Source: Bacteriovoracaceae bacterium
GTDB lineage: Bacteria; Bdellovibrionota; Bacteriovoracia; Bacteriovoracales; Bacteriovoracaceae
Assembly (NCBI GenBank): GCA_018675575.1
Contig: JABGXW010000162.1
Coordinates: 85,402 to 149,401 of the forward strand
DNA: 64,000 bases
Direction: 5' to 3'
Both the position numbers and the translations under genes were made by a program. The first letter of the stretch is position 1. The number at the start of each line of letters is the position of its first letter. Below are positions 42,204-52,045 of the stretch, piece after piece. The notes beneath the pieces were generated by a model, which searched no databases, was not told the DNA's origin, and saw only the letters and a list, made by a program, of their open reading frames with translations.

Positions 42204-43127
42204 ATGGAGTACACAGAACATATTTCAGTTTTAAAAGAAGAGGTAGTCGAAGCATTTACCGAAAATCTTGAAGAGAATGACTGCCTTGTCGATTTAACTT
42301 TTGGAGCCGGTGGACATACAGCGGCGTTTGCAAATATGGAAAAATCAACAAGGGTTATTTCCTTTGATCAAGACCCAGATGCTTTAGAAAATGGATATGT
42401 ATATCTTAAGAAAAATAACTTAGAACATGTTTCTTTAATTGACTCAAACTTTGAAAACTTCCCAAAATTTTTTAATGAACGAAAATCAGAACTTTTAATT
42501 GAATCTGGTGTTAAAGGTATATTAATGGACCTTGGAGTTTCTAGCCATCATTTTGATGATAGGACCAGAGGTTTTTCCTTTAAAGGTGAAGCACCTTTAG
42601 ATATGAGAATGAATAACAGAGAAGGCGTATCCGCAAAAGATATAGTCAATGGTGCTGAACAAGAAGTTTTGGCCATGATTTTCAAAGATTATGGAGAAGA
42701 GCGGTTTGCAGATCGAATTGCTGCAGAAATTATCGATAAAAGATCGGCTGCCCCTATAGAGACTACAAAGGATTTAGAAAATATCATTTTTCACTGTTAC
42801 CCAAAAAAAATGAGATTTGGAAAAACAAACCCTTCGACAAGATGCTTTCAAGCATTAAGGATTGCCGTTAATCGAGAATTAGAGATCCTAAGTGAGATTA
42901 TTCCTAGGTTAATTGATACTTTGGCCATTGGAGGAAAACTTGCAGTCATTTCTTTTCACTCGCTGGAAGACAGAATCGTTAAACATTCTTTCAAAGCACT
43001 TGTAAAGAGTAGATCTGATGTAAAAATATTGACTAAAAGACCTATCATCCCCTCTATTTCGGAAATAAAATTAAATCCCCGATCTCGAAGTGCAAAATTA
43101 AGATTCATTGAGAGAATATTGGAATAA
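42204..43127 (+). CDS. rsmH: 16S rRNA (cytosine1402-N4)-methyltransferase
   Basis: First gene of the dcw part of the operon (formerly mraW). The 307 residues have HISVLKEEVVEAF, the SAM motif DLTFGAGGHTAAF, GILMDLGVSSHHFDDRTRGFSF, PLDMRMN, NPSTRCFQALRIAVNREL and SFHSLEDRIVK, all diagnostic. Shine-Dalgarno AGGAAG lies just before the ATG and the gene begins 6 nt after mtnP. No mraZ is present upstream. Confidence 0.96.
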   Translation: MEYTEHISVLKEEVVEAFTENLEENDCLVDLTFGAGGHTAAFANMEKSTRVISFDQDPDALENGYVYLKKNNLEHVSLIDSNFENFPKFFNERKSELLIESGVKGILMDLGVSSHHFDDRTRGFSFKGEAPLDMRMNNREGVSAKDIVNGAEQEVLAMIFKDYGEERFADRIAAEIIDKRSAAPIETTKDLENIIFHCYPKKMRFGKTNPSTRCFQALRIAVNRELEILSEIIPRLIDTLAIGGKLAVISFHSLEDRIVKHSFKALVKSRSDVKILTKRPIIPSISEIKLNPRSRSAKLRFIERILE

Positions 43128-43178
43128 ATTTAGAAAAAGAGTTAAAATATTCTTACGTGCCTCTATCAAGGAGTGATT

Positions 43179-43520
43179 GTGGTCGCTAGAAAAACAAGAG
43201 TTAGAGCAAGAGCAACAAAAACCTCTAAATCAAATGTAATTTTAAATAGTATTAAAAGTAAAATATTTAGTTCACATGGCTTTCCAATATTTTTGGGATT
43301 CACACTTATGGGTATTTTGTTTGTACTATTTAGAATGAAATCAATAGAGATTGATTACAAAATATCTAGCATTAATAAAGATATAAATAAAGTTATTGTT
43401 GAAAACAAAGAAATATCTGCTATCAAAGCTAAAATGTTATCTGTTAGAAATTTGAAATCGATGGCCAGAAAATATAAACTTTCTCAACCGAGACAAAAGC
43501 AAATAATAGTTATTCGATAA
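43179..43520 (+). CDS. ftsL: Cell division protein FtsL-like
   Basis: A small bitopic protein in the canonical ftsL position between rsmH and ftsI. About 113 residues: a basic N-terminal cytoplasmic part, one membrane helix (FPIFLGFTLMGILFVLF) and a periplasmic coiled-coil-like segment (INKDINKVIVENKEISAIKAKML), which is the FtsL layout. It would join the FtsQBL complex that activates septal synthesis. Two GTG codons are possible; the one at 43179 is preferred because the GTG at 43173 overlaps the AAGGAG Shine-Dalgarno (43168-43173). Sequence similarity is low, so context carries the call. Confidence 0.8.
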   Translation: MVARKTRVRARATKTSKSNVILNSIKSKIFSSHGFPIFLGFTLMGILFVLFRMKSIEIDYKISSINKDINKVIVENKEISAIKAKMLSVRNLKSMARKYKLSQPRQKQIIVIR

Positions 43521-43522
43521 AT

Positions 43523-45436
43523 ATGAATAAAAAAGAAATAAATGCCATTAAATTTACATTCATCCTATTTTGTATAGGATTTGTACTTGTTGCAGGGAAA
43601 GCATTTAAGATTCAATTAATCGATAGTGCAAAACTAATTGCAAAATCTAAAAGTCAATATTTTAGAGAGAGCAGAGTGTATCCCAGGCGGGGTAACATAT
43701 ATGATAGAAATGGAAACCCTCTTGCCATCAACGTTCAAACGTATAGTATTTTTACCATTCCTAAAAATGTTAGAGACAAAGTTACTACGTATAAACTGCT
43801 AAGTGATATATTACCTCGTCACAGTTATAAATATATAAAAAGAAAAATTAAAAAACGAAAGAAATTCACATGGATAAGTAGAAAGATAAAATTAAACAAA
43901 GAGCAGGTTGCTTCGATTAAAGAATTGAAGGGGGTTTATATTGACGCCGTACCGATGAGGCTTTACCCAAATAATGAATTACTTTCTCAACTGTTGGGAT
44001 TCGTTGGAGTAGATAATGTAGGACTTTCCGGAATCGAATATCTTTTTGATAAAGAGCTCAAGGGAAAACCCAAGGTTACTAAATATATAAAAGACAACAA
44101 GGGTAGACCGGTAAAGTTTGAATCAATTGATAATGGCAACCTTGCAAAAGACATTCATTTAACTATAGATAAAGAAATTCAATTCATTGCTGAAAAATAC
44201 CTTAAGGAAAAAGTTGAAGAGTATAGTGCCAACAAGGGAGGTATTGGTGTTATGGATGTTAGATCGGGAGAAATACTAGCAATTGCAAATTACCCTACTT
44301 TTGATCCTAACAACGCAAAAAAATCAAAAGTTGGAAGCAGAAAACTTTCTTTTGTATCGGATCCATTTGAGCCGGGATCAACTTTCAAATTATTTACAGC
44401 TGCTAGTGCATTAGAAAATAAAATTGCTACTACGGATACGAATTATTATTGTGAAGAGGGTCGTCTTAAGATTTCTGGACATGTTATTAAAGAGGCAGAG
44501 GCAAAGAAAAAATATGAATGGTTAAGTTTAGAAGAAATAATTAAATATAGTTCTAATGTCGGAACCACTAAAGTTGCTTTTGATTTAACTTATCCCCGCT
44601 TATACAAGACGTTGAAGGACTTTGGAATTGGTCTGAAGACAGGCATTGAGTTACCAGGTGAATCCAGAGGAATCATATCTGAAAAAGAGAATGTTTCTCC
44701 CTTGAAGTTAAGTAATATTAGCTTCGGTCAAGGTGTTGCAACTACAGGAATACAGATGCTTGCTGCTTATGGCGCTATTGCAAATAATGGAGTATTTACA
44801 AGACCTACAATATTGAAAGGTCAATCTATAAAAGATAGACAAAAAAGAGTGATGTCTGAGGGTACAGCAAAGAGTCTTACGCAAATGTTAGTCAGTGCCG
44901 TAGAGGATGGAACAGGAACTAAGGCAAAAATTAAACATTTCACTATTGCAGGTAAAACAAGCACAGCACAGAGGCCAAATTCTGATGGTGGATATAAGGG
45001 ATACGTCCCAGGCTTTATAGGTTATCCAACCAACGTCCAAGATAGATTTGTAATTTATGTCTACGTAGATAATCCAAAAGGACGTAAATATTATGGAGGC
45101 ACTGTGGTGGGACCCGTTTTTAAAAAGGTTGCAGAGCATATTTTATTTAAAAATAAAGAATTTAATCAAGTTGCCCTTAATACCCTAGGCTTTAAAAATA
45201 AGTTCCTTGAAAAGGCCCAGCCTATGCAAAGAAGAAAAAAGAGAATTAAAATGGGTGAAGTTCCAAACTTTGTTGGATTAGACAAAAGGTCAGCAATTAA
45301 AATGGCAAAAAAACTAGGTTTAAAAATATTTCATCGTGGAATTGGTGTTGTAAAAAAGCAATCACTAAGTCCAGGGAGTTTATTGAAAGCAAAACCGTTT
45401 ATTAATTTGCTCTATGTTCCACCTTCGTATGAATGA
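43523..45436 (+). CDS. ftsI: Septal peptidoglycan transpeptidase FtsI (PBP3), with PASTA-like C-terminus
   Basis: Class B penicillin-binding protein that cross-links septal peptidoglycan. The 637 residues have a membrane anchor near 10-28, the dimerisation region (PRRGNIYDRNGNPLAI, YPNNELLSQLLGFVG), then the transpeptidase domain with EPGSTFKLFTA (active-site Ser), YSSNVG (SxN) and AGKTSTAQ (KTS variant of KTG). After residue about 570, GEVPNFVGLDKRSAIKMA forms a single PASTA-like repeat, as in sporulation and Gram-positive division PBPs and some delta-like bacteria. It starts 2 nt after ftsL and overlaps murE by 8 bp. Confidence 0.94.
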   Translation: MNKKEINAIKFTFILFCIGFVLVAGKAFKIQLIDSAKLIAKSKSQYFRESRVYPRRGNIYDRNGNPLAINVQTYSIFTIPKNVRDKVTTYKLLSDILPRHSYKYIKRKIKKRKKFTWISRKIKLNKEQVASIKELKGVYIDAVPMRLYPNNELLSQLLGFVGVDNVGLSGIEYLFDKELKGKPKVTKYIKDNKGRPVKFESIDNGNLAKDIHLTIDKEIQFIAEKYLKEKVEEYSANKGGIGVMDVRSGEILAIANYPTFDPNNAKKSKVGSRKLSFVSDPFEPGSTFKLFTAASALENKIATTDTNYYCEEGRLKISGHVIKEAEAKKKYEWLSLEEIIKYSSNVGTTKVAFDLTYPRLYKTLKDFGIGLKTGIELPGESRGIISEKENVSPLKLSNISFGQGVATTGIQMLAAYGAIANNGVFTRPTILKGQSIKDRQKRVMSEGTAKSLTQMLVSAVEDGTGTKAKIKHFTIAGKTSTAQRPNSDGGYKGYVPGFIGYPTNVQDRFVIYVYVDNPKGRKYYGGTVVGPVFKKVAEHILFKNKEFNQVALNTLGFKNKFLEKAQPMQRRKKRIKMGEVPNFVGLDKRSAIKMAKKLGLKIFHRGIGVVKKQSLSPGSLLKAKPFINLLYVPPSYE

Positions 45437-46784
45437 TCTAAAAAATCTAGAATATTTTAAAAAATATAAATCAGTGACAACAAATTTAGATACTGCAGAT
45501 GCCGATTCTATTACTTTTTACAGAGTTAAATCAGAAAAAGATCTACCACAATTTGAAAAGAGATTAAGCAAGTCTAAATGCGAACTCGTTTTTGTAACAG
45601 CTCATAGAGATCTGTCCTATCAGAATGTCCAGTTGTTGACTGCGGACGAATTTGTAATAAAACAAAAAGAGTTAGTGGAATTATTTTACCCGATTTTGCC
45701 TAAAACAAAAATATGTGGCATTACAGGAACCAATGGCAAAACAACAGTAGTTCATTTGTGTAACTCTCTCGCTGCAATTTTTGATAAGAAGACCTTGAGT
45801 ATAGGAACTTTGGGAGTTATTGATCAAAATGGAAGAACCATTGAAGAGATAAACACAACGACGCCGTCTTACATAGATCTAAGGAGAATTGTCTCAACTT
45901 ATCAGCATCAATACGATGCTTTCTTTCTTGAAGTTAGCTCTCACGGTCTAGAGCAGGGAAGAATTAGTGGTATAGAGTTTTCAGCAGCAGCATGGGTAAG
46001 CTTTTCACAAGATCACCTAGATTATCATAAAACGATGGACGAATATTTTTCTTCAAAGCAAAAGATTTTAAACTATCTTAGAAAAAATGTTGAAGTTTTT
46101 GTACCCTCACTCGAAATAGAACTTTTTAAAAGGTTGTCAAAAGAAAAGCAAGTTGTTATTGCTGAAAGGTTAGAAGTATACGGTCTTTCCAATCTTAAAG
46201 GTATATTTAATGTTTCTTATAATAGAAATAATTTAGAAATTGCTTTATCAATTGTTAATAAACTGTGGAAAATAAATAAAAATATAAATTGTAAGACATT
46301 ATCCCTACCTCCCGGTAGATTTTCACTTCTTGAAAAGGATAATTGTAAGGTTGTTATAGATTATGCACATACACCGAATGCCTTAGAAAACATATGTCAT
46401 GCAGTAAAGAGTGAGTATCCAGATTCGTTTTTAATTACTGTTTTTGGATGTGGAGGCGATAGAGATCCGAAGAAGAGGCCCTTAATGGGGGCAGCAGCCG
46501 AACTTCATTCAGATTTACTTATCATTACAAGCGACAACCCTCGGAGTGAAGAACCAATAGAAATTATTAATCAAATTTTAAAAGGGATTTCTGAAGATAA
46601 GAATAAAATTATTGAAGTTGACAGGGCGCTCGCTATTACAATTGCACTCGAATATAAATCAGAGAGTAATTGCGATTATCTCATCATAATTGCAGGAAAG
46701 GGTCATGAAGCTTACCAGGAAATAAAAGGTGTGAAAATGCCATTCAGCGATTTTGCTATTGTTGAAAAAAAATGGAATATATAA
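45429..46784 (+). CDS. murE: UDP-MurNAc-tripeptide ligase MurE, DAP type
   Basis: Adds the third residue of the stem peptide using ATP. The 451 residues include P-loop GITGTNGKTTVVHL, STGTLG-like SIGTLGVID, TTTPSYIDL, LEVSSHGLEQGRI, FSQDHLDYHKTMDEYF with the lysine of SSKQKIL, VIDYAHTPNALE and GCGGDRDPKKRPLM. The substrate motif DNPRSEEP is the DNPR form that selects meso-diaminopimelate. The N-terminal UDP-binding domain is about 40 residues shorter than in E. coli. The ATG at 45429 lies within the ftsI end; an in-frame ATG at 45414 is less likely. Confidence 0.94.
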   Translation: MNDLKNLEYFKKYKSVTTNLDTADADSITFYRVKSEKDLPQFEKRLSKSKCELVFVTAHRDLSYQNVQLLTADEFVIKQKELVELFYPILPKTKICGITGTNGKTTVVHLCNSLAAIFDKKTLSIGTLGVIDQNGRTIEEINTTTPSYIDLRRIVSTYQHQYDAFFLEVSSHGLEQGRISGIEFSAAAWVSFSQDHLDYHKTMDEYFSSKQKILNYLRKNVEVFVPSLEIELFKRLSKEKQVVIAERLEVYGLSNLKGIFNVSYNRNNLEIALSIVNKLWKINKNINCKTLSLPPGRFSLLEKDNCKVVIDYAHTPNALENICHAVKSEYPDSFLITVFGCGGDRDPKKRPLMGAAAELHSDLLIITSDNPRSEEPIEIINQILKGISEDKNKIIEVDRALAITIALEYKSESNCDYLIIIAGKGHEAYQEIKGVKMPFSDFAIVEKKWNI

Positions 46785-46788
46785 AATT

Positions 46789-48183
46789 ATGTTTAATACT
46801 AGCTTAATAAAAAATATTAAAACAGAGAAAATTTGGGGAAACTTACGAAATGTTAACTTAAATCTTTGTAGTGATTCAAGGAAATATTTTGAGGGGCAAT
46901 TATTTTTCGCCATTAAGGGAGCAAGGTTTGATGGGTTTAACTTTGCAGAAGATCTTATTTCAAAAAACTGCAAAATAATTATTTTCGAGGAAACGAAAGA
47001 GTCGATCGAGAAGGCGGAACTTTATCATAGAGAAAATCCAGATCTTTGTCTCATCTCTGTCTCAGATTGTCTAATAGCGCTGCAAGAGCTAGCCAGAGTG
47101 AGGCTAGAGCAATGGAGAAAAGATAAGTTGGTCATTGGCATTACTGGTTCTAACGGAAAAACGACTCATAAGGAATTGCTTTATAATATTCTTGAAAACG
47201 TTTTTCCAGGAAAAATTATTTGCACTCAGGGAAATTTAAATAATCATATAGGGGTTCCCCTCACAATTCTTTCCGTTGAAGATGTTCATGAAGTGATTAT
47301 TATTGAAATGGGTACAAATCATCCCGGAGAAATCCCTTTGTTATGTGAACTTGTTAATCCTGACAGTGGCATCATTACAAATATTGGAGCTTCTCACTTG
47401 GAGTTTTTTAAATCAGAAGAGGGTGTATTCAAAGAAAAACGTTCGTTATTTGATTTCGTAAAAAAAAGAAATACAGGATTCTTTATAGCGAATGCAGAAG
47501 ATAAGTTTCTATGTAAGTTAAAAGAGTATTATGGTCTCCACTTTTTTTCCAAAAATAAAAAGAGTTCTAAAAATATTATTTATTATAAACTTTCCTTAAA
47601 TAAACTAACTATTGAATGGGAGAAATCTGAAATAATATTAGAAAATCCCTATTTGTTTGGAGATTATAACTTTAGAAACTTATTGGCTTGTTTCCTTTTG
47701 TCGCTTTTCCATTTTAAAAATAAAAAAGAAGATTTAATAAACGCAGCAAATAAAGTAGGTTTACCTGCAAATAATAGATCAACCTGGATTAAGAAAAATA
47801 AAAAAGAGATTTTTCTTGATGCATATAATGCGAATCCGAGCTCAATGTTGGTTGCGTTAACAGCTTATGCTCAAAAACTTAAGAGAGAAGGGATTGATTT
47901 TAACCAAGTCACAATTATTGTTGGAGATATGAATGAGCTAGGTGAGCTTGCAGAGTCTGCACATAAAGAGTTGGGACAAGTTATTTCAAGCTTGGGATAC
48001 ATTAATGTTATCTTCATTGGTCAGTATAAAGACTATTTCATTCAGGGCCTTCAGACAAAATTAGCTTATAATTCCCTCAAGGATTTAATAAGTTCGCCTC
48101 CAGCAGAATTTACTCAAGCAAAATATTTGTTTATAAAGGGATCTCGTTCTTTACAACTAGAATCTTTACTAGATATAGTTTAA
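46789..48183 (+). CDS. murF: UDP-MurNAc-tripeptide D-alanyl-D-alanine ligase MurF
   Basis: Adds D-Ala-D-Ala to complete the UDP-MurNAc-pentapeptide. The 464 residues contain P-loop GITGSNGKTTHKEL, TQGNLNNHIGVPLTIL, IEMGTNHPGEIPLLC, ITNIGASHLEFF, DAYNANPSSMLVAL and VGDMNELGELAESAHKELG. It starts 4 nt after the murE stop. The frame is open upstream to 46753, but this would overlap murE, and the MFNTSLIK start fits family length. Ddl, which makes its D-Ala-D-Ala substrate, is not encoded in this window. Confidence 0.95.
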   Translation: MFNTSLIKNIKTEKIWGNLRNVNLNLCSDSRKYFEGQLFFAIKGARFDGFNFAEDLISKNCKIIIFEETKESIEKAELYHRENPDLCLISVSDCLIALQELARVRLEQWRKDKLVIGITGSNGKTTHKELLYNILENVFPGKIICTQGNLNNHIGVPLTILSVEDVHEVIIIEMGTNHPGEIPLLCELVNPDSGIITNIGASHLEFFKSEEGVFKEKRSLFDFVKKRNTGFFIANAEDKFLCKLKEYYGLHFFSKNKKSSKNIIYYKLSLNKLTIEWEKSEIILENPYLFGDYNFRNLLACFLLSLFHFKNKKEDLINAANKVGLPANNRSTWIKKNKKEIFLDAYNANPSSMLVALTAYAQKLKREGIDFNQVTIIVGDMNELGELAESAHKELGQVISSLGYINVIFIGQYKDYFIQGLQTKLAYNSLKDLISSPPAEFTQAKYLFIKGSRSLQLESLLDIV

Positions 48184-48224
48184 CTTCCTGAAATTGGTAA
48201 TGATGCCATGTCTAATGGGGGTAT

Positions 48225-49301
48225 ATGCTCTTTCATTTGCTTTATCCATTTAGTAAAGAAATCTCCAGTTTCAATCTTTTTAGATATATAACTTTTCGAT
48301 CGTTAGCAGCATTTTTACTCGCTACTGTTGTTTCTATTGTTTGGGGTAAATACTTCATTCGATTTATGAAAAGAAAGCAGTTTGGCCAAATTATTAGAGA
48401 GGAGGGTCCAGAGTCTCATCTTAGAAAGGCTGGAACACCAACGATGGGAGGTCTTTTTATTATTGGCAGCATGTTGTTTGTGCTGCTCATTTGCGGTAAT
48501 TTCAGATCCATTCCTTTTTTAACAACCTTATTTGTGACCACATCCTATTTTATTTTAGGTTTTATGGATGATTACTTAAAAGTTCTTAAGAAAAATACAG
48601 ATGGTATATCAGCAAAAGGTAAATTGGTTTGGCAGTTTCTTACTACGTTCATCGCGTCCTATGTTTTGGTACGTTACCAAGTTCTTGACACCAAGCTGTA
48701 TTTACCCTTTGTGAAAGGTCCAGCTTGTGATCTTGGTCTTTTTTATCATTTTTTTGTAGGCATAGTTATTGTGGGTTCTAGTAATGCAGTGAATTTAACT
48801 GATGGATTAGATGGTTTGGCCATTGGCCCAATTATAACCAGCGCAGCAACGTTGGGTGTTCTTGCCTATGCCGCAGGTCACAAAGAAATTTCTAGTTATC
48901 TTTATATACCCTATATTGAAAATTCTGGTGAGCTAACTGTGTTTGCGGCTTCCATTATAGGTGCAGGCGTAGGCTTTCTATGGTACAACTCGTATCCAGC
49001 TCAGATATTTATGGGTGATGTTGGGTCCCTTTCTCTTGGTGGAGCACTCGGGACCATTGCTGTGCTAACAAAAAACGAAGTTTTATTTGTCATTATTGGC
49101 GGTATTTTTGTTACGGAAGCCTTCTCAGTAATCATCCAGGTTGTATCGTATAGGTTTCGTAAGAAACGTGTTTTTAAAATGGCGCCAATTCATCACCACT
49201 TTGAATTAAAGGGCTGGCCGGAACCAAAAGTTATAGTGAGGTTTTGGATTATATCAATATTTTTAGCAATATTGGCAGTAGCAACACTTAAAATGAGATA
49301 G
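48225..49301 (+). CDS. mraY: Phospho-MurNAc-pentapeptide translocase MraY
   Basis: Transfers phospho-MurNAc-pentapeptide to undecaprenyl phosphate, forming lipid I at the inner membrane. The 358-residue, ten-helix protein carries all motifs: GTPTMGGLFII, FMDDYLKVLKKNTDGISAKGK, VNLTDGLDGLAIGP, MGDVGSLSLGGALG and MAPIHHHFELKGWPEPKVIVRFW. The catalytic aspartates and the HHH motif are intact. A G-rich stretch serves as ribosome-binding site. Confidence 0.96.
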   Translation: MLFHLLYPFSKEISSFNLFRYITFRSLAAFLLATVVSIVWGKYFIRFMKRKQFGQIIREEGPESHLRKAGTPTMGGLFIIGSMLFVLLICGNFRSIPFLTTLFVTTSYFILGFMDDYLKVLKKNTDGISAKGKLVWQFLTTFIASYVLVRYQVLDTKLYLPFVKGPACDLGLFYHFFVGIVIVGSSNAVNLTDGLDGLAIGPIITSAATLGVLAYAAGHKEISSYLYIPYIENSGELTVFAASIIGAGVGFLWYNSYPAQIFMGDVGSLSLGGALGTIAVLTKNEVLFVIIGGIFVTEAFSVIIQVVSYRFRKKRVFKMAPIHHHFELKGWPEPKVIVRFWIISIFLAILAVATLKMR

Positions 49302-49310
49302 GAGAACTTG

Positions 49311-50693
49311 GTGGATAGGTTCAATAAGAAGAAAATTTTAATTGTAGGAATAGGAAGAACTGGCTTTAGGTTAATCAATTTTTTTAATAAACTAGATTGT
49401 TCTATTCGTATCACTGATATTAAGCCAATCTTTGATCTTAACAAACAAGTTAAAAAACTAAAAAAACTAGAGCCTGTTCCAACGATGACTTTTGGTGAAC
49501 ACAGAGCTGAAGACTTTGCGGATGCAGATGTAATTGTTTACTCATCATCAATTAATCCGGATATGCCACAGCTTCAATTGGCTCGTCAGAACGGGAAAGA
49601 AGTTTATAGTGAATTTGCTCTTGCAAATATTTTATGTAGAAAACCAATTATTGCTGTTTGTGGAACCATGGGAAGAACTACAGTTGCACATATGATTGGA
49701 TTTATACTTAAACTCGAAGGTCGAAATGTTTTCGTTGGTGGTACTGGCGAGACTCCTTTTATTGAATATGCAATGCTACCAAATAGTAAAGAAATAGATT
49801 TTGCTGTGATCGAAGTTTCAGCTTCTCAGTTAAGAGGTCTAAAGAATTTTCATCCAAAGCTTGTTGTATTTACAAACATAAGTGAAAAATTCCCAGAGAA
49901 TCACTTTAAATCGGTCGGAGAATTCATTGAGACAAAGTTAAACATAATTAAAACATTATCTCCTGATGATACTCTTGTTGTTAATTTTGATATGTTGGCA
50001 AATAATTCATTTTTTAGAAATGCTAATTGTCAGACTTACTGGTACTCAAGAAAATCTTTTCTTAAAATGGGGGTTATGAATGAAATTCAAGGGACACATT
50101 TTCATGAAAAAAGAATTCATTCTAATATAAATTATCATTCTGATTTTAAAGTTTCTTCGATGAGAATTATTGGTCAGCACAATCGAGAGAACCTACTCGC
50201 AGCCGTTACAGCTTGTAAGGCCCTAGATGTATCTGATAAGTCTATTCAAACAACAGTTGAAAAGTTTCCAGGTATTCCGCATCGTTTAGAATTCCTAATC
50301 GAAAAAAATGGAGTGAGCTTTTATAATGATTCTAAAGCAGAAACGATGCCAGAGCTTTGTAAGTCAATTAAGTCATTCAAGACGCCTGTTATTCTCATTG
50401 CAGGTGGAAAAGATATTGAAGAATTAGAATATGATCAATATGCAGATGATATTATCAAAAATGTTCGTGTTCTTGTTCTGGTTGGTGAGTCTAAAGAGAG
50501 AATGAATCGTGCTTTAGGCGAACATCCTCAGACCTATATTGTTGGATCTTTTGAGGAATCTGTTCTCTTTGCTTATCAAAAGTCAAGAACAGGTGATACC
50601 ATTCTTCTTTCTCCGGGAAGTCCAAGTACAGACTTTTTTAGAGATTACGAAGAACGTGGTAATTACTTCAAAAAGTTGGTTTATCAGCTTTAA
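49311..50693 (+). CDS. murD: UDP-MurNAc-L-alanine D-glutamate ligase MurD (divergent)
   Basis: Expected to add D-Glu to UDP-MurNAc-L-Ala. About 460 residues in the usual gene position. ILIVGIGRTGFRL, VYSSSINP, VIEVSASQLRG, a lysine in ETKLNI at the carbamylated-Lys position, IPHRLEF, YNDSKAE and LLSPGSPSTDFFRDYEERG match MurD. The ATP P-loop is abnormal: GTNGKTT reads GTMGRTT (residues about 118-124, codon 49674-49676 for the Arg), and the D-H-x-D-R motif is altered to FPENHFK. The GTG at 49311 has AGGAG 6 nt upstream; TTG at 49308 is an alternative. No other MurD lies in the window. Confidence 0.85.
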   Translation: MDRFNKKKILIVGIGRTGFRLINFFNKLDCSIRITDIKPIFDLNKQVKKLKKLEPVPTMTFGEHRAEDFADADVIVYSSSINPDMPQLQLARQNGKEVYSEFALANILCRKPIIAVCGTMGRTTVAHMIGFILKLEGRNVFVGGTGETPFIEYAMLPNSKEIDFAVIEVSASQLRGLKNFHPKLVVFTNISEKFPENHFKSVGEFIETKLNIIKTLSPDDTLVVNFDMLANNSFFRNANCQTYWYSRKSFLKMGVMNEIQGTHFHEKRIHSNINYHSDFKVSSMRIIGQHNRENLLAAVTACKALDVSDKSIQTTVEKFPGIPHRLEFLIEKNGVSFYNDSKAETMPELCKSIKSFKTPVILIAGGKDIEELEYDQYADDIIKNVRVLVLVGESKERMNRALGEHPQTYIVGSFEESVLFAYQKSRTGDTILLSPGSPSTDFFRDYEERGNYFKKLVYQL

Positions 50694-50772
50694 GATAATT
50701 TTTTGGATCAACATTTTAAGAATAATAGAATCAAAAATTTGTGTTTTAACGCATAAGTGTTAAAATTTATAT

Positions 50773-52023
50773 GTGAATAACCCTTTAGAAGAAATTGAAA
50801 AGCTAGAAACAAAATTCCTAATCGTCTCAGCATCTATTGTTGTTTTAGGAATCATTATGGTTTTCAGTTCTAGCTACATGTATTCAATGGATGTATTTGG
50901 TAACTCTGCTTACATTTTCATAAAGCAATTTGTTTTTGCAATTGTTGGTGCTGCTGTCGCATATGTAGTTTATAAAACTAAAATTAGTTTCTGGATTAAG
51001 TATGCCCAATATATTCACATGGCGATGGTTTTTGTTCTTTGCCTTACTATAGTTCCTGGTCTTGGAATTACTACTAAAGGTTCTAGTAGATGGGTTCAAA
51101 TAATGGGAATTGGCTTTCAACCGGGTGAACCTGTTAAGTTTACTATCATGCTAATAGCTTTAAAATTTTTTGATCAATTTACCAATCTTAGTAAAGAAGA
51201 AAAGTTTAAATTAGGCGGACTTATTCTACTTCCTTTATTATTGCTAATAAAGCAGCCAGACTTTGGAACTTTCTCAATTTGTTCTGTAGTCATTACGTTT
51301 GTTTGTTTTATAAGTTCTTTTCCACGTAAGATCTTTTATAGTTCTCTACCTCTTGGCCTCGCTGCTGGTCTTGTAATACTTTATAGTCAGCCCTATAGAG
51401 TTAAGAGAATGTTATCTTATCTTGATCCATGGGCCGATCCTCAAGGGAAAGGCTTTCAAATCATTCAATCTCTTTATGGTTTTGCAAACGGAACTCTTTT
51501 TGGTCTGGGAATTGGAAATAGCAATGAAAAACTATTCTATCTCCCAGAAGCACACAACGATTTCATTTTCTCTGTTATTGGTGAAGAAATTGGATTTTTC
51601 GGAGTTTTTATAATCATTATCATGTTTACCACATTTGTTTATTTAGGTTTTAAAATATCAACCCGAATAACAGAAAGGATAAATGCGATTCTTGTCAGCT
51701 GCGTTATATTTACCATTGGTCTTCAGGCCCTTGTAAATATGGGAGTGGTTCTTGGCATGCTCCCGACAAAAGGTCTTAACCTTCCATTTATAAGTTATGG
51801 AGGAACATCTCTGGTGACAAATCTGTTTGCATTGGGCCTTATCTTTTCTGCAATCAGAAGCGAAAAAAGAAAATTGATTTCAGAAAGTCCAACAGATAAT
51901 TTCACTTCTGATAGTGGATTATACTATAATAATTCCTCAGTTAGACAGGGAAAAAGAGCTCATCATGTTCAGCGAGATGAAACTCGTGAACGAAGTACTT
52001 CAAATCAATTCTCAGGATTCTAG
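50773..52023 (+). CDS. ftsW: Septal peptidoglycan glycosyltransferase FtsW
   Basis: SEDS-family polymerase that works with FtsI. The 416 residues have ten membrane helices and the SEDS motifs SSRWVQIMGIGFQPGEPVKF, KQPDFGT, YRVKRMLSYLDPWADPQGKGFQIIQSLYGFANG, PEAHNDFIFSVIGEEIGFFG and GLNLPFISYGGTSL, including the catalytic-loop aspartate region (YLDPW). The tail after residue 370 is hydrophilic and basic. The start is GTG with no Shine-Dalgarno in the 80 nt after murD. An AT-rich hairpin (TTTTAAC 50744-50750, GTTAAAA 50759-50765) lies just before it. murG, normally next, is absent. Confidence 0.94.
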   Translation: MNNPLEEIEKLETKFLIVSASIVVLGIIMVFSSSYMYSMDVFGNSAYIFIKQFVFAIVGAAVAYVVYKTKISFWIKYAQYIHMAMVFVLCLTIVPGLGITTKGSSRWVQIMGIGFQPGEPVKFTIMLIALKFFDQFTNLSKEEKFKLGGLILLPLLLLIKQPDFGTFSICSVVITFVCFISSFPRKIFYSSLPLGLAAGLVILYSQPYRVKRMLSYLDPWADPQGKGFQIIQSLYGFANGTLFGLGIGNSNEKLFYLPEAHNDFIFSVIGEEIGFFGVFIIIIMFTTFVYLGFKISTRITERINAILVSCVIFTIGLQALVNMGVVLGMLPTKGLNLPFISYGGTSLVTNLFALGLIFSAIRSEKRKLISESPTDNFTSDSGLYYNNSSVRQGKRAHHVQRDETRERSTSNQFSGF

Positions 52024-52045
52024 CTCGCTATAATTAGGAGTTCGA

